Source: Astragalus membranaceus
Lineage: Eukaryota > Streptophyta > Magnoliopsida > Fabales > Fabaceae
Direction of reading: 5' to 3'
Length of the DNA: 64,000 bases
Assembly (NCBI GenBank): GCA_039519185.1
Contig: CM076848.1
Location: 186,680,628-186,744,627 of the forward strand
Position 1 is the stretch's first letter. Each line of letters opens with the position of its first letter. The notes beneath the pieces were generated by a model. It was not told the DNA's origin and did no database searches. It worked only from the letters and a program-made list of their open reading frames with translations. Shown here one piece after another: positions 44,918 to 57,119 of this stretch. The translations under genes were made by a program, and so were the position numbers.

Positions 44918-46581
44918 GGCTTAATTACAATTTTGGTCCCCCTATTATGACCAACTCATGATTTTAGTCCCCTAACTTTTTTTTCACGATTATGGTCCCC
45001 CTATTTTCCCAATTTCTAAAATCAAAGGTCCCCCCTAATTTGGTCAAAATTGAATCTGATGTGGACCTCACTTAACTAATGTGACAAGCCATGCTGGATT
45101 GCCACATAGATATTTTAATTTGTTAAATAAATTACAACTAAAATTAAAATAATTAAAATATTAAAACTACAACTAAAATGTGCCATAGTTTTCATTCTCT
45201 CTTCTCCTTACCGAAACACACCACCACCCTCTTCTCCTCACCACCGCTTCCATTCTCCATCCCTCCTCACGATGCCAAACACTTTCCCTCGCCTTCCTCC
45301 CTCTCCGTTTCCTCACCGTCGCTTCCTTTCTCTTCTCCTCGGCCTTACTTCGTTTTCTCCTCTCACCACTCTAACCTCACCTTCTCTTCTCACTATCAAC
45401 ACAACATTCTTCGAAATAGAAAATGGAGAGAGGGGAAACGAGAGATCTGAGTAGAGAGAAGAGGGCGGTGGATGCGATTCGCAAAGGGAGAGAGACGATC
45501 TACGATGGTCCGACTCTGTTGGTGGTGAAGCGTGATAGTTGACGGTGGTGTGGAGGGTTTGGTCATAGGGATAGTTACTGTGGTGCAGTGGAGATGGTCA
45601 TGGGTGGTGGTTACGGTGTTTGTGCTGGGTTGTTGCGGTGGAGTGGCGGTTTTGTGGTCGTGGTGGTGTACTGTGGGTGGTTGAAGGTGGTTGGGTGGAT
45701 GGCTAACGGTGGTGTGGTCGTTTGGGAGTTGTTGGGTGGCGTGAAGGATTTTGCAGTGGTGGTGGTGGCCGTTTAGGGGGCGAGTGGCCGTTTGGTGGTG
45801 GATGGCCGTGAGGGAGGGTGACGGTGACGGTGTGCTTGGGGAAAGGACAACGACTGGTTCGTGGAGGACCACCACCGTCCGAGGGTGGCGTCGTGCTCTC
45901 GAATGGAGGCAGATCTGTCATGGCTAGGCGGTGGCGGAGGGAGTCAATGGCTTGCTTGCTCTGCTGGTGTTTGTGAGGGAGAAGGAGAAACGAAGATGTG
46001 AACTCCAGATTTGGCTAGAAACAATTGAGCAAAACAACAATCCAAAAACTCATCAGCAAGAAAAAAAAGAAGAAGAAATCAACAAGAAGAAAGATTATGG
46101 GTTTGGGGATAATCGTAGATGATGAGAGAGACAGGGGTGATGAATGCGATGTGAGAGGAGAGGATGAGATCGAGAGGTTCGTGAGGGAAAGGAAGAGGAA
46201 ACGCAAGAGACAGAAACAAAGAGAGATGAAGCTGAAGAGGAAACGTGGATTCTGAGAGAGGGAAATAGAGCTGAAGTGGAACAGTGCTGTTTAGGATTCA
46301 GATTGAAGAAGATGATGGAGGAAAAATTTTAAAAATAATTTTCTTTTTTTATTTAACAAATTAAAATAATTTCTTTTAATTAAAATATCTATGTGGCAAT
46401 CCAGCATGGCTTGCCATATCAGTTAAGTGAGGTCCACATCAGATTCAATTTTGACCAAATTAGGGGGGACCTTTGATTTTAGAAATTGGGAAAATAGGGA
46501 GACCAAAATCGTGAAAAAAAAAGTTAGGGGACTAAAATCGTGAGTTGGTCATAATAGGGGGACCAAAACTGTAATTAAGCC
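44918..46581. mobile_element. Long-TIR element (1.66 kb) in the ATT microsatellite, GC-rich core
   Basis: Inverted ends of about 220 bp start ggcttaattacaattttggt and run through gggggacctttgattttag to atgctggattgccacat, read from both sides. Flanking bases are TTA, but the site is an ATT run so the duplication length is ambiguous; TTA would fit PIF/Harbinger. The core (45180-46320) is much richer in GC than anything nearby (cc-accaccac / ggtggtgg and agagaggaga) and resembles captured exon or UTR sequence, but no known protein could be read. No transposase. Absent from copy A. Confidence 0.8.
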
Positions 46582-46593
46582 TTATTATTATTA

Positions 46594-46969
46594 GGCTAAA
46601 TATATATTTTGGCCCTTTATCTTTGGGGTTGTGGTCACTTTGGCCCTTTATCTTTTTTTTTCTCATTTTAGACCCTCATGTTTTTTGTGTGTGTCATTTT
46701 GGCCCCTGCCGTTATGTTTATGTTTTTTTAGGCAAATTTTTAAGGACGAAAATGAAATCAATTAAAAACATAAGGGCCCAAAATGAAATCAATTAAAAAC
46801 ATAAGAGACTAAAATGAAATCAATTAAAAACATAAGGGACCAAAATGATAACGGCAGGGGCCTAAATGACACACACAAAAAACATGAGGGTCTAAAATGA
46901 GAAAAAAAAAGATAAAGGGCCAAAGTGACCACAACCCCAAAGATAAAGGGCCAAAATATATATTTAGCC
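46594..46969. mobile_element. Second long-TIR MITE in the same microsatellite (376 bp)
   Basis: Ends ggctaaatatatattttggc are exact inverted copies. Pairing continues through ccctttatctttggggtt and cattttagaccctcatg, leaving a short A-rich middle with three near copies of aaatgaaatcaattaaaaac. TTA flanks both sides. Absent from copy A. Confidence 0.85.
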
Positions 46970-47069
46970 TTATTATTATTACTCACAGTTTGTTACCAAA
47001 TGGCTATGACTCTGCTTGCTTAAAAATATAGCGGATGAAGTATACCAAAGACAATGAAATTATATGTCA

Positions 47070-47825
47070 TCTACTCTAAATATAATAAAAACACGTGTTA
47101 GGAAAATGTCTAATTTAGATATTTTAAAATTTTGTTATTTGGCAAAAAATAGGGGTAAAAATGACAACTTTTGGTAGTTTTTTAAATGAAAAAAAAACAT
47201 TTCTAACGCGTAAACGCATGTCAGTTTTTTTTTCAATTTTTTCTGTTTTTTATTTATTTTTTTCCCATTTTTTTCAGCTTTTTTTCGTAAATTTTTGTTC
47301 AGTTTTTTTAACTAAAAAAAATCATTTTTTTAACTATTTTTATAATCTATTCAAATTAATCAATTTAACCACTACCAATTGTAAAAAAAAATCATATCTC
47401 TAACAAAAGTTTCAAAATTATTTTTTCCAAAAAAATTAATTATTAAAATAATATTACAAAATAACTTTTTCATAATTACATGAATATGATTAAATTAATA
47501 TTAAATCATATAAAAAAGGAGTAAACAAGCGGCAGCGAGAGCGCCAACGGGAGTGCCAACAGAAGCACCAACGGGGGTGCATATTTTACCTTAAATCTCA
47601 GTTTCGTTTTTCTTCTTTTTTACTCCATTATTAATATTATAAGAAGATACTAACTTTTTTTAGCTTTTTGCAACACATATATTTAAATAAACTTGAAATA
47701 TCGTCTTTTATCGAGTTTTTCCTTTTTCTTTTATTACATTTTGCAGCTTTCAACGTATTTATAATTTTATAGCAAATTATAACAAATAGAATATCACTCG
47801 TGCGTATGCACGGGTAAAAAACTAG
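47070..47825 (+). mobile_element. Non-autonomous Helitron, copy B
   Basis: Same element as 18133-18884 with the same TC start, hairpin and CTAG end between A and T. Its hairpin is better preserved (GTGCgtatGCACgg). Confidence 0.75.
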
Positions 47826-47889
47826 TTATGTCATTTTTGAAGTATACCAAAGACAATGAAATTATGTCATTATGTTAATAACATATAAA

Positions 47890-48080
47890 GAGTCGATGAA
47901 TGTTGGCTCAGTTGGTAAGGAGTTGGCTCATTCCCCACAAGGGCGTGGGTTCAACTCCCGCTGCCGATGTGAGGACCTCTTTGGTGGGTGATCTATAGGT
48001 ACATCTATAAGCGCTTAAAGAGCCGTGAGGCCTGCCTTGATCCTGGTGTGCCCCTGGATCTTCACTCAAAATTCATTTAT
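47890..48080 (+). mobile_element. tRNA-derived SINE, copy B
   Basis: A-box-like tract at 47903-47920 and B-box-like gggttcaactcc near 47946-47957, as in copy A. Confidence 0.7.
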
Positions 48081-49852
48081 AAAAAGAAAATATATTTATA
48101 AATCAATAATAATATTTGTCGTTGAGACTCAAAAGCAAAATAATCACTCATAAAAAATAAAGACATTTATGAAAATAAAATTTAAAAAATATTATACTGG
48201 CAATAGTAATATTTTTTTTGTCAAGACTCAAAAATAAAGAAATTTATTAAGAAAAATATAATTATACTGATAATCTGTAATATTTTCCCGCCGATACTAA
48301 GTAAAATATTCTTTTATGAAAACAAATACATTTATAAAGATAAAATATAAAAGAAATTTATACGGTTAATAGGTAACGTTTCTTCGTGGAGATTCAAAAG
48401 CTATATTCATTTGACAATGTGTAATATTTTCCTCCAAAAATTAAAAAAAAAAAAATCATAGCAATATGTTTCTTCAAGAAACTTGAAAGAAAAATATGGT
48501 CTAATTAAAAATAGTGTGTGGCTGCTATGAAGAAAATAGTGTGTTTTTTTGGTTGATTTTCGATTTTTTTTTGGTTGATGAAGAAAATAGTGTGTAGTTG
48601 TATGAAAAATGTGACATCGGAAAAGAATAGAAGAAATAATATTAAAAAATTGGTGCAAGACACTATCTCTTGCAAATAAAAACGTATATAGAATGTTGTC
48701 AAAAAACGTATATAAGAATATCCAATTTATGTATTTAATTTAGTTGATGGTTACTTGGTTAGCAATTCAACCACGGCTTTTCAAAATCCATTGAATTGCG
48801 CTAAATAAAAAAATCGTTTGGATTACACTAAAAAGCAAAAAGTTATTTTTAAATTGTACTAATTTCTGAATTTGAATCAATTAACTTTTTTAATAAAATT
48901 GAAAAATATGGTTGATAGTTTTTACATTAAAGTGACTCGATGGCAATATTCTTACTAGTCCGTCATCAAAGCGCGCCGCTGCCATGCAATACCACCGGTT
49001 ACTAGAGCACAACTATTAATTCGCAATATTCTTTTGCTCAGATTAGATGAAATGGAAAATAAACATCACATGCACACACTATTAGCCGGACACACCTGGG
49101 TTCAAACTTGGGAACCGACGTCCCCATATCACTGAAGTTATGAATACAACCCGTGACAACTCTTAGAAATAAGAGCTATTAATTCTCATTTAACAAGAAT
49201 CTTCCTCATTTTAGACTAAATTGTGTATATAAATAGTTTGATGTTTGGAAATTTCTTTTTTTTGGTTTTTAATGGTTAAAATGTGTTTTAGGCACTTTTA
49301 GTGCTCTTTGTTAGGAATTTAAAGTGTTTTGTTATGTGTAGGAATCGTAACAGGAATTGTTGTGTTTGATGTTGTTATTGATGCTGGGAGCAACAACTGC
49401 GAATTAATGGAGTGAAATTGCATAATTATGAAATGTAACTGCAAAATTTGGAAAGCGAAAAGCACAAAAAGCAGGCAAGTTTCTCTCTTTAGCAAGTAGT
49501 CTCCAAACTAGCATAGCAAGGTCCTTTTAAAGGAAATAGGTCGTCATAAAACCAATTTTCCATTGGGTAAAAGCCTTTTTAATGTAAGGGCCCAAAGGAG
49601 AGAGAAAATGACTTAAAAGCAATTTTTGCCCACAATAGGAAGCATTCCTGACAAGGCATGAAACCCTAGGTTTGAGAATACCTCTACTTCTCTATTTGAT
49701 ATAATATTTGAACCAAATGCTTAATGCTAAGAGATTCATTTTGCATCATTCATTACCTTGTGCGTGTTTTTATGATATACATCTCTGCTAAACTAGATCA
49801 ATTTAAAAGGGATAATGTGTATTAATTGCTGCAAATAATTAAGGCTTAAATA
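48081..49852. other. AT-rich stretch, copy B, nothing recognised
   Basis: Counterpart of 19371-21136, including the diverged 70-100 bp repeats at 48095-48440. No gene could be supported. Confidence 0.5.
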
Positions 49853-50224
49853 TTTTTTTTCGATAAGCAATGATTCATTTATTAGAGCACTGGGGATGCT
49901 CAAAACCACAAATACAACAAGAACTTAGAACTTGTTAATACAAGTCAAAGCATTGTTCCACCAAAGAGGTGAAGACAAGCTAGAATCTTTACCCACGCCA
50001 GAAATAAATAAACCAACACCATGACAAAGACTTAATATGAGCGACAATCGAATCAATCTTGGCCTCTTCCCCTAAAGAAAACTTCATTCCAGGCAAGCCA
50101 AAGACACCAACAAATTGTTAATCAGAGTAAGTATTTAACCTTCTTGGATTTCTTCTCCAAACATAACTCGCCAAAATGAATAGTGTTGATATAAGGTAAG
50201 AGACATAGGCAGTTGGACATCAAG

Positions 50225-53200
50225 TCATCGCTCTATCTCCCTCCAAACCTTTCTCGAAAGATCGCAATCAAGGAAAAGATGATGGAGATTCTCACTGTGA
50301 TTGTAACAAAAAATGCACAGGACCCCCTCCTTTGAACGAATAACTTGTCTGCTTCTTAGTAGCTCACGCACTGGTAGAGCGTTTAAAATTAATCTCCAAC
50401 AAAAGATCAAGATTTTTGAAGGAAATGCTGTTTGCCATAACGCTTTGAAGTCTGTACTGTCACTGTTAGTGTTCACAGCAGGAACCGAATTAGCTGACAA
50501 CAAAAAACGATAACAAGATCTCACTGAAAAACGATGGGAAGGCTACAGTAACCAACTCCAGCTATTTGTTATGTCACTATTTAATTGCACGTCTCTCGGA
50601 ATGTCAAACAGTATCGATCCATCCTCGCTAAGGAGCTGCGAATCGAATCCAAAAGCTGTCAAATTCCAATGCTAGTAGCTCTGGTTCCATACACCTAGAT
50701 CAGCAATGTAAGCATTTTTCTTGCTGCAACCTGCAAAAATGTTAGAAAAATCCATCTTCAATGGGAGCTGCCCAATCCAATGGTGATTCCAAAAATTCAC
50801 GCCTTGATCACCATCGCCCAGCCCTCTCCAAAGACCACGCCACCACAAAGAATAATTCGCTCTTCTATTCAACGGTCTATTTTCCGAAAAGAAAATAGAT
50901 TTCAAGTCACCATAGCGATGAGAGCGTAAATCCCACCAATGGGCATCTTCTTCCGACAATATACACCATTTCCACTTGGCCAATAAAGCAACATTAAATA
51001 GCTCAATATTTTTTACACCTAGACCTCCTTCCTCCTTAGGCTTGCAAATTTTATCCCATGCCACCCAATACATGCCTCTATCAACTTTGTTTATACCCCA
51101 CAAAAAGTTTCTTTGGATTTTGATCAAGCTCTTGATCACCACCTTCGGCGCATTATAAAAAGAAAGATAATAAAGGGGAATACTATTCAAAACATAGTTG
51201 ATTAGTGTTACCTGACCACCCATCGAAAAATGACGCCCTTGCCACAAAGAGAGTCTTTTGCGAAGCTTATCGATCACTGGTTTCCAAGTTGAGCTCCTTC
51301 TTGGATTTTCCCCCACGGGAATACCCAAGAACTTGAAAGGAATAGATTCCGAGTGACAATGAAGAAAATTTGAAGCGGAATTCAAGAAATCCTCTGAAAC
51401 ATTTATCCCAATGAGCTTGCTTTTTTGAAAATTGATTTTCAACCCCGAAATAAGTTCAAAGCTCTTTAGAATCAATTTTATACACCAAATATTCCCCCAA
51501 GTAGCTTTCCCCATCATAATAGTATCATCGGCAAATTGAAGAATGGAAAAACGAAGGGAATCATGAACATGGTATTCGGTGAAAGAACCAATCTCAACCG
51601 CTTTGGCAATCATAGCCGTCAAGCCCTCGACAACAATTAAGAACAAGAAGGGGGGAAGAGGATCTCCTTGCCAGGGTCCTCTACCAACTTGGAAAACATT
51701 AGTCGGGCTATCGTTAACCAACACCGACTTAGAACTAGTAAAAACACAAGCCTTCATCCACCGAGTCCACTCCGGACTAAACCCCATTTTATCCATCATG
51801 TACGCCAAGAAACTCCAAAAGATGGAGTCGTACGCCTTTTCGAAATCCACTTTGAACATCAAACAATCCTCCTTACTTCTCTTTTCCAAATCTACGACTT
51901 CATTCACCACCAACACACCATCTAAAATATTGTGCCCTCCCAAGAAAGTGGATTAACACTTAGAGATAACATTGGGAAGAACGCGCTTCAAACGACTAGC
52001 TAAGACTTTGGCCAAAGTCTTAAACAAACAACCAATCAAACAAATAGGCCGAAATTCCCCCGAGCTTTGGGGATGATCATTCTTAGGAATTAGAGCAATA
52101 AAAGAGGCCGAGAAAGCTTTAAGGAGAGAAGCCTTCGAATAAAACTCATTGAAAGTAGCCATTATGTCATCCTTCAAGAACTCTCAACACTCCTTTATGA
52201 ATCTCAAGTTAAAGTCGTCCGGTCCTGGACTCTTATTCCCATCGCAATTCCAAATTTCCCCTTGATCTCCTCTTCCGTAAACGACATCAACAAAAGAGAA
52301 TTGTCTTCATTAGAAATTTTCTTGAATTCTAATCCCCAAGAAATGGTCGATCTTGGTGGGGCTCCTCAAAACATTTTTCAAAATGAGTTTTAACTCTCAA
52401 CTTTACTTCCTCCACATCTTCTATCAATGCCCCGCTCTCATCCATAAGTAACAATTACTCCTCCTCCTTCTAAATTTCAAAAGAGAATGAAAATATTTAG
52501 TGTTGGAGTCCCCTTCCATCTATCCCTAGACTTTTGGCACAACAAACTCTCCTTCAATCTAATATCTCTCCAAAATTTTGTCGACGCCTCCTTCCTCCGG
52601 CACACCGCCTCTACATCAAAAGAATTAACAAGAAGAGAATCTATCTCATTAAGTTCCTTTACATCATCATCAATATTGAAATCAACATCCCAATGACCTC
52701 CTTATTATTCCACTTTCTCAAACACGTTTTAAGCAACTTCAACTTTTCCTTCAACACATAAGCCTTATTACCTCGCACATCCAAACCAGCCCAGCAAGAT
52801 CGCACAAAGGTTTGGAACTTAGAATGGATCAAACCAGCTATTAATAAAGCGAAACGGTTTAGGCCCCGAATCCTTTATAGAACGGACTAACCATATAGGA
52901 CAATAATCTGATATGTCACGATCACCAATCCATTGCCCCGAAACGTTCCATAATGAAATAATACCATCTGATAAAAGAAACCGGTCCAGTCGGCTCATAG
53001 AGACACCATCCGAACAAAAATAAGAAAATTTCTTCCAGTAACAGTAACATCAACAAGATCCATATCCACAATAAAACTGTTAAACTCCGCGATCTCCTGA
53101 AAATTACCCTCATCCCTCCTACCTTTTCTCTCCTCAACACTAGAAACAGAGTTGAAGTATCCAACCACACACCACTTTCCCATATCGAACCTTCCCTTCA

Positions 53201-53577
53201 TCCCCTTCAATTCCTCCCACCCTTTCCGTTTATCATCCAACGAACATGGAGCATAAACATTAACCACATAGATAAGAGTAGTACGATATTCAGCACAAAC
53301 CCCCCACAAAGCCTGTGCCTTTAAACGAGAAGCTAACAGACCAAGAATCTAACAACCAAGAAAACAAGATACCTCCTGACAACCCCTGAGAGGGAACCAA
53401 GGACCAATCGAAAAGCTGATTACCTCAAAAAATACCAATGTGTTCGCTATCTATATGTTTCCTCTTAGTCTCTTGTAAACAAATAAAGTCAAACTTTCCC
53501 CTTCTTATTAGTGAAGACAATTGGCGGCGTTTTGCACTATCGCCCCACCCACGCATATTTAGAGAAAGAATATTCAT
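50225..53577 (-). pseudogene. LINE ORF2, copy B
   Basis: Same order as copy A: MNILSLNMRGWGDSAKRRQL endonuclease start at 53577; VNVYAPCSLDDKRKGWEEL; RT blocks with stop at 51953 (CKC then stop); a 423-codon open part (51943-50672) with FKVDFEKAYDS, GRGPWQGDPLPP and QFADDTIMMG; and the zinc-binding end (CIFCYNHSENLHHLFLDC) to 50225. The stop near 51953 and the GYFN in place of GDFN are shared with copy A, so the LINE was already inactive when duplicated. Confidence 0.88.
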
Positions 53578-53991
53578 GATACATTGTTGTTTGCCTCCTC
53601 CACCTCCCTAGCAACTTGGTCACGCTTCTCACCTTCTTCATTCAACCCTACATAATGGTCGTCAATTTGATTACCCTCCACTCCTAGTTTCTTTGCCTCC
53701 TCCCATAGCTTTCTAGCGACTGCTTTATTTTGGCTAGCCCAAAACCTGTTACTCACATTAACAATATCTGCACTACTAATTGAAGCATCACAAAGAACAG
53801 TCCCAGCCGAAAATAGAGAAGAATTTTTCACTGGACTAACTGACTTGCGACTACCAACATCTCCCCCACCCGACTTCTTAGAAACTTCTACTAACTCGTG
53901 AACAACACAAGGAATTTTACCTGACTTTGGAGCTCATTTGCAACCTACCAAACGCCATTTGCGAGGCTTCCTTCCTTTGAAACAACGCTGG
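53574..53991 (-). pseudogene. LINE ORF1 3' part, copy B
   Basis: On minus, KSGGGDVGSRKSVSPVKNSS leads into ISSADIVNVSNRFWASQNKA, VARKLWEEAKKLGVEGN and EEGEKRDQVAREVEEANNN, with the stop overlapping the ORF2 ATG. The Lys/Glu-rich helical end suits an RNA-binding ORF1 protein. It is joined in the intact LINE to 62263-63915 on the other side of the Athila-like insertion. A stop lies just upstream, near the insertion. Confidence 0.6.
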
Positions 53992-55617
53992 TGGTGTGGC
54001 TATTTTAATATATGCAAGTATACATAGTCACACAAGTAATAAAGTGATAAGAAAGGTCGAACCCACAGGGATTATGTATTGTAAATTTTTGTAGTTCAAA
54101 GTGTATACTTAGTGTGTCTACACTATTCAGTATTTTTGGTTTGGAGTTTTCAAAGTAAGTAAAAATAGTAATAAGCAATAAAATGTGTGAGAAATCGGTG
54201 GAAAAAGTAGTTGAGATGTTTTCACCAAGTACTTTACTTCTAAGTGTTTTAATGGAGTATGTAGTGTGGGAACACTGGATGTAGGTGCATCAGTTTGTGC
54301 CTTTCAGCACTTCTCTTTAGAGTTTCATTACAAGCTCTTATGATCTTTGTTTTTTACAGTAAAGAAAGGTTTGTCAATTCCTCCCTTGCCTCCTAACAAT
54401 GATCCAAGTTGCTAAATAGGTTCACTCTTGTAATTTTATTATCCTAAGGACTATGCTATCCTATGTCTAGGTTTTAGCATGTTTTTAACAAAGTTTCCTT
54501 TATTAAATACTTGTCCCTATTAACTCTTGAGTTCATAAATGTAGCCCATGTCTGCTGCTACAAGTTTTACCTATTCTAAAGTGATCAATTCCAGAATAAG
54601 TTGAATGAAGTATTATGCAAGAGTTTAAAGTGTTTACACTACATAAACCATAATAACATATTTAGAAGTTCATTACAAGGTTAGAACATCTCAACTTAAG
54701 GGAATTTAGCTCATGTTACTCATGTTATAAAGCAAAGAATATGCAAAGAACATAAGTAAATGAATAATAAAGCAAAAGAACTTAAAAGAGTAGAGATTAC
54801 TTGAATAGAAGATCTTTTGCATTAAGTTCCCAAGTTGAAGTACAATAAAGATTTCTTACACGAATTTCTTCAAAGTAGAAGTGAAGGGAATGGTTGTCAA
54901 GCACTTCCTCACCTTCCTCTCCTTAGAAACTTGAAATGAAAATAAACTAAACCTAAACTAAGCGATCCTTTCAGAAAACAAAATGAAGAATTACAAATGA
55001 AAGATGAAGGATTTAAAGATGTAAAAGATGATGGATAAGTGAAGATATGGCTTCTATTTATAGGCTTGAAAGCTTTCCTCTTGCAAGGGGTTTCCTTTGG
55101 CGTGAAAGATCAGCTGAGGGGACCAAACATGGTTAGTTGTAGACAACCAATCAAGCAAGCTGCACAAGTTTGGTCGCTTGCATGCATAACAAAAGATGAG
55201 GTCTATTGGAGAAGTGCCACATGTCTTTTAGATAAGTTGAGTCTTGCAACTTGATTTTTATGTGTATCGCCGACTTCTGCAAGTGGCTCAGCTCTAGATG
55301 ACTAGGCATGACGTCACAAATCAAGTGTGGAAGCATTGAAATGGTCTTTGGATGTTTTGGTATAAACTGCAGAATTTAGCAGGTGTTGGCAGTGTTTCCA
55401 CTCCTAGTGTTTCCACTCCTGCAGTAGCTGCACTGAACAAAAACATCAAACCTAACAAGATTTGTGCATTTTACCTAGATCATTGCCCTTTATCCATTTG
55501 AATATTTAGAATGTTGTTCCTTGATAAATAAGCTATAAATATATATAAATGTTCTTGAAAATAAGCAATAACTCAAGCTTAATTGTATGAATAACTCTAT
55601 ATAAAATAGAGTTATCA
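53992..55617 (-). repeat. 3' LTR of the Athila-like element
   Basis: 1626 bp, bounded by tggtgtgg on plus and gagttatca. Frames within it are not conserved proteins. Confidence 0.92.
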
Positions 55618-57119
55618 CACCCCCAAACTTAAATTGTTGCTTTTCCTCAAGCAACGACAAGAAACAAAACACAAGACTTATATAATTATGAAGACATCTC
55701 AACTCATGTTTTTCAAGAAGTGTTTGAAGTGTATTGTAATGAACCTTTCTCTTTTGGTGCTTTTTCTTCCATGCCCTTGCTTTAAAACATTCAGAGTTAA
55801 AAAAACTCATTTGTGTGAGTGTGTGGCCCATTGATTTTCTAATTGGTTCCATAACTGAACAAAGAGTTTTTCCTTAGCTTTTTGAAAAAGATGGAACTCT
55901 TTTGGTCACTCTTAGAGATTTTTCAAAATATGGCCGAGACTAACAATTTCTTCAAGTATTTAGGGGACTCTTAAGCACAACAAAGGGCTTTTGGTGTTCC
56001 AACTTGTTGAGCCAATACCTTATTTCTATTCTTGGTGTTTGATTTTTGATGATGTAATGCAGTGAGTGCAAAAACATCATTTTTGGATTGTAGGTTCACC
56101 TTTTTTGGAGTGTAGGTGCCTTTTGATGTAGATGGTGTTGGCACACTAAGTGTTGCCACACTTGGAACTCTTTGAGTATTTTTGGTAGCGTACACTGCCC
56201 TCCTCACTGACCTCCACATGCATTTTCTTCTTTTTCTTGGTTTGTTTTTCTTTTTCTCTTTGAACTTTGTTCATATTTTTCAAACCAAATTGCACTTAAG
56301 GGACAGGTTCAGTTTATATGACTCAGGCAAGTGTAGCTCATTTTTGGGATATTTTTGGTATTTTTGAGTGGTTTTGACACTTGTGGCTTGCACTCTTCAA
56401 GCTGTCACACTTTGGCCTTTGTATTCATGGAATTTCCCCCAAACTTAAGTCTTTATGCTCTTCTAAATTTTTAATGAAAATCTAATTTTGACCTCAAATT
56501 TCCAAAATTTCCTTGGCTTTAGATAGCTCTTGATCTAGCATAGTTCTTTTCAAAACTCAATTTTGTTGTGTCAAAGTATTTATAAAACTGATCATTTTTA
56601 GAAAACAAGGCTTTTCATTCAAAATTCAACTTATTGATACACTTCTTCAATTTTTGAGAAAAAGATGAATTGATCATGTTTCATATTTATTTAAGTTTTT
56701 AAAACATACATATGATGTACTTAGTTCTTCTATTTTTTTGAAAACATTTTTTATCATGTCATTTGCATGCTTTGTTAAGTACATCTAAACACACATACTA
56801 ATATTGCATATTCACATACATTTACTACTAAGACATTCATAGCATATATTAGTTTTCACATAGTGCATATTTAGTTCAAAAGATATACTATTCTCCACTC
56901 TCCCCCCCCCCCCCAACTTAAAGATGAGCAGTGTCCTCACTGCTCTAAGTTTAGGAAACAGGGGAGTACTAAATTTGGGAGAAACAAACAAAAGTATTTA
57001 ACACATAGCAACAGCTACCACATAGTATTTTAAACAGTTGAAAGTAAAGCAAAATATAGTTTTAGGAATAAACATTAAAAAGTATCCTTTTACTCTTTGT
57101 TTTGGAATCTGGGGCTGGC
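55618..57119 (-). other. 3' non-coding part of the Athila-like element, with PPT
   Basis: PPT at 55632-55618. A second purine-type run (poly-G on minus at 56914-56905 within aagttgggg) resembles the sequence found after pol in this group. An 82-codon minus frame (56219-55971) was not recognised. The rest is T-rich filler. Integrase and RNase H should lie before this region but are absent. Confidence 0.6.

Larger units (their letters stand above)
25191..53950. repeat. Segmental tandem duplication, copy B (expanded by later insertions)
   Basis: Begins in the PMD Pro-rich stretch (ccaccaccacc) and ends at LINE position 53950, where it passes without a break into the rest of the LINE. Insertions specific to this copy: MITE 25452-25732, Ogre-like element 28527-43840, TIR elements 44918-46581 and 46594-46969, and a 42 bp indel near 49897. 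Copy B keeps the MULE right TIR and its TTTTCTAAA flank (44719-44727), which proves it derives from the same insertion as 13197-17812. Confidence 0.9.

Noticed and set aside
45396..45875. 159-codon His/Pro/Thr-rich minus frame in the GC-rich TIR element
   Set aside because: Codons are dominated by the CCACCAC repeat and both strands are open together, so coding cannot be supported.
55971..56219. Possible env-like ORF of the Athila-like element
   Set aside because: 82 codons with no transmembrane segment or recognisable motif; too little to support.
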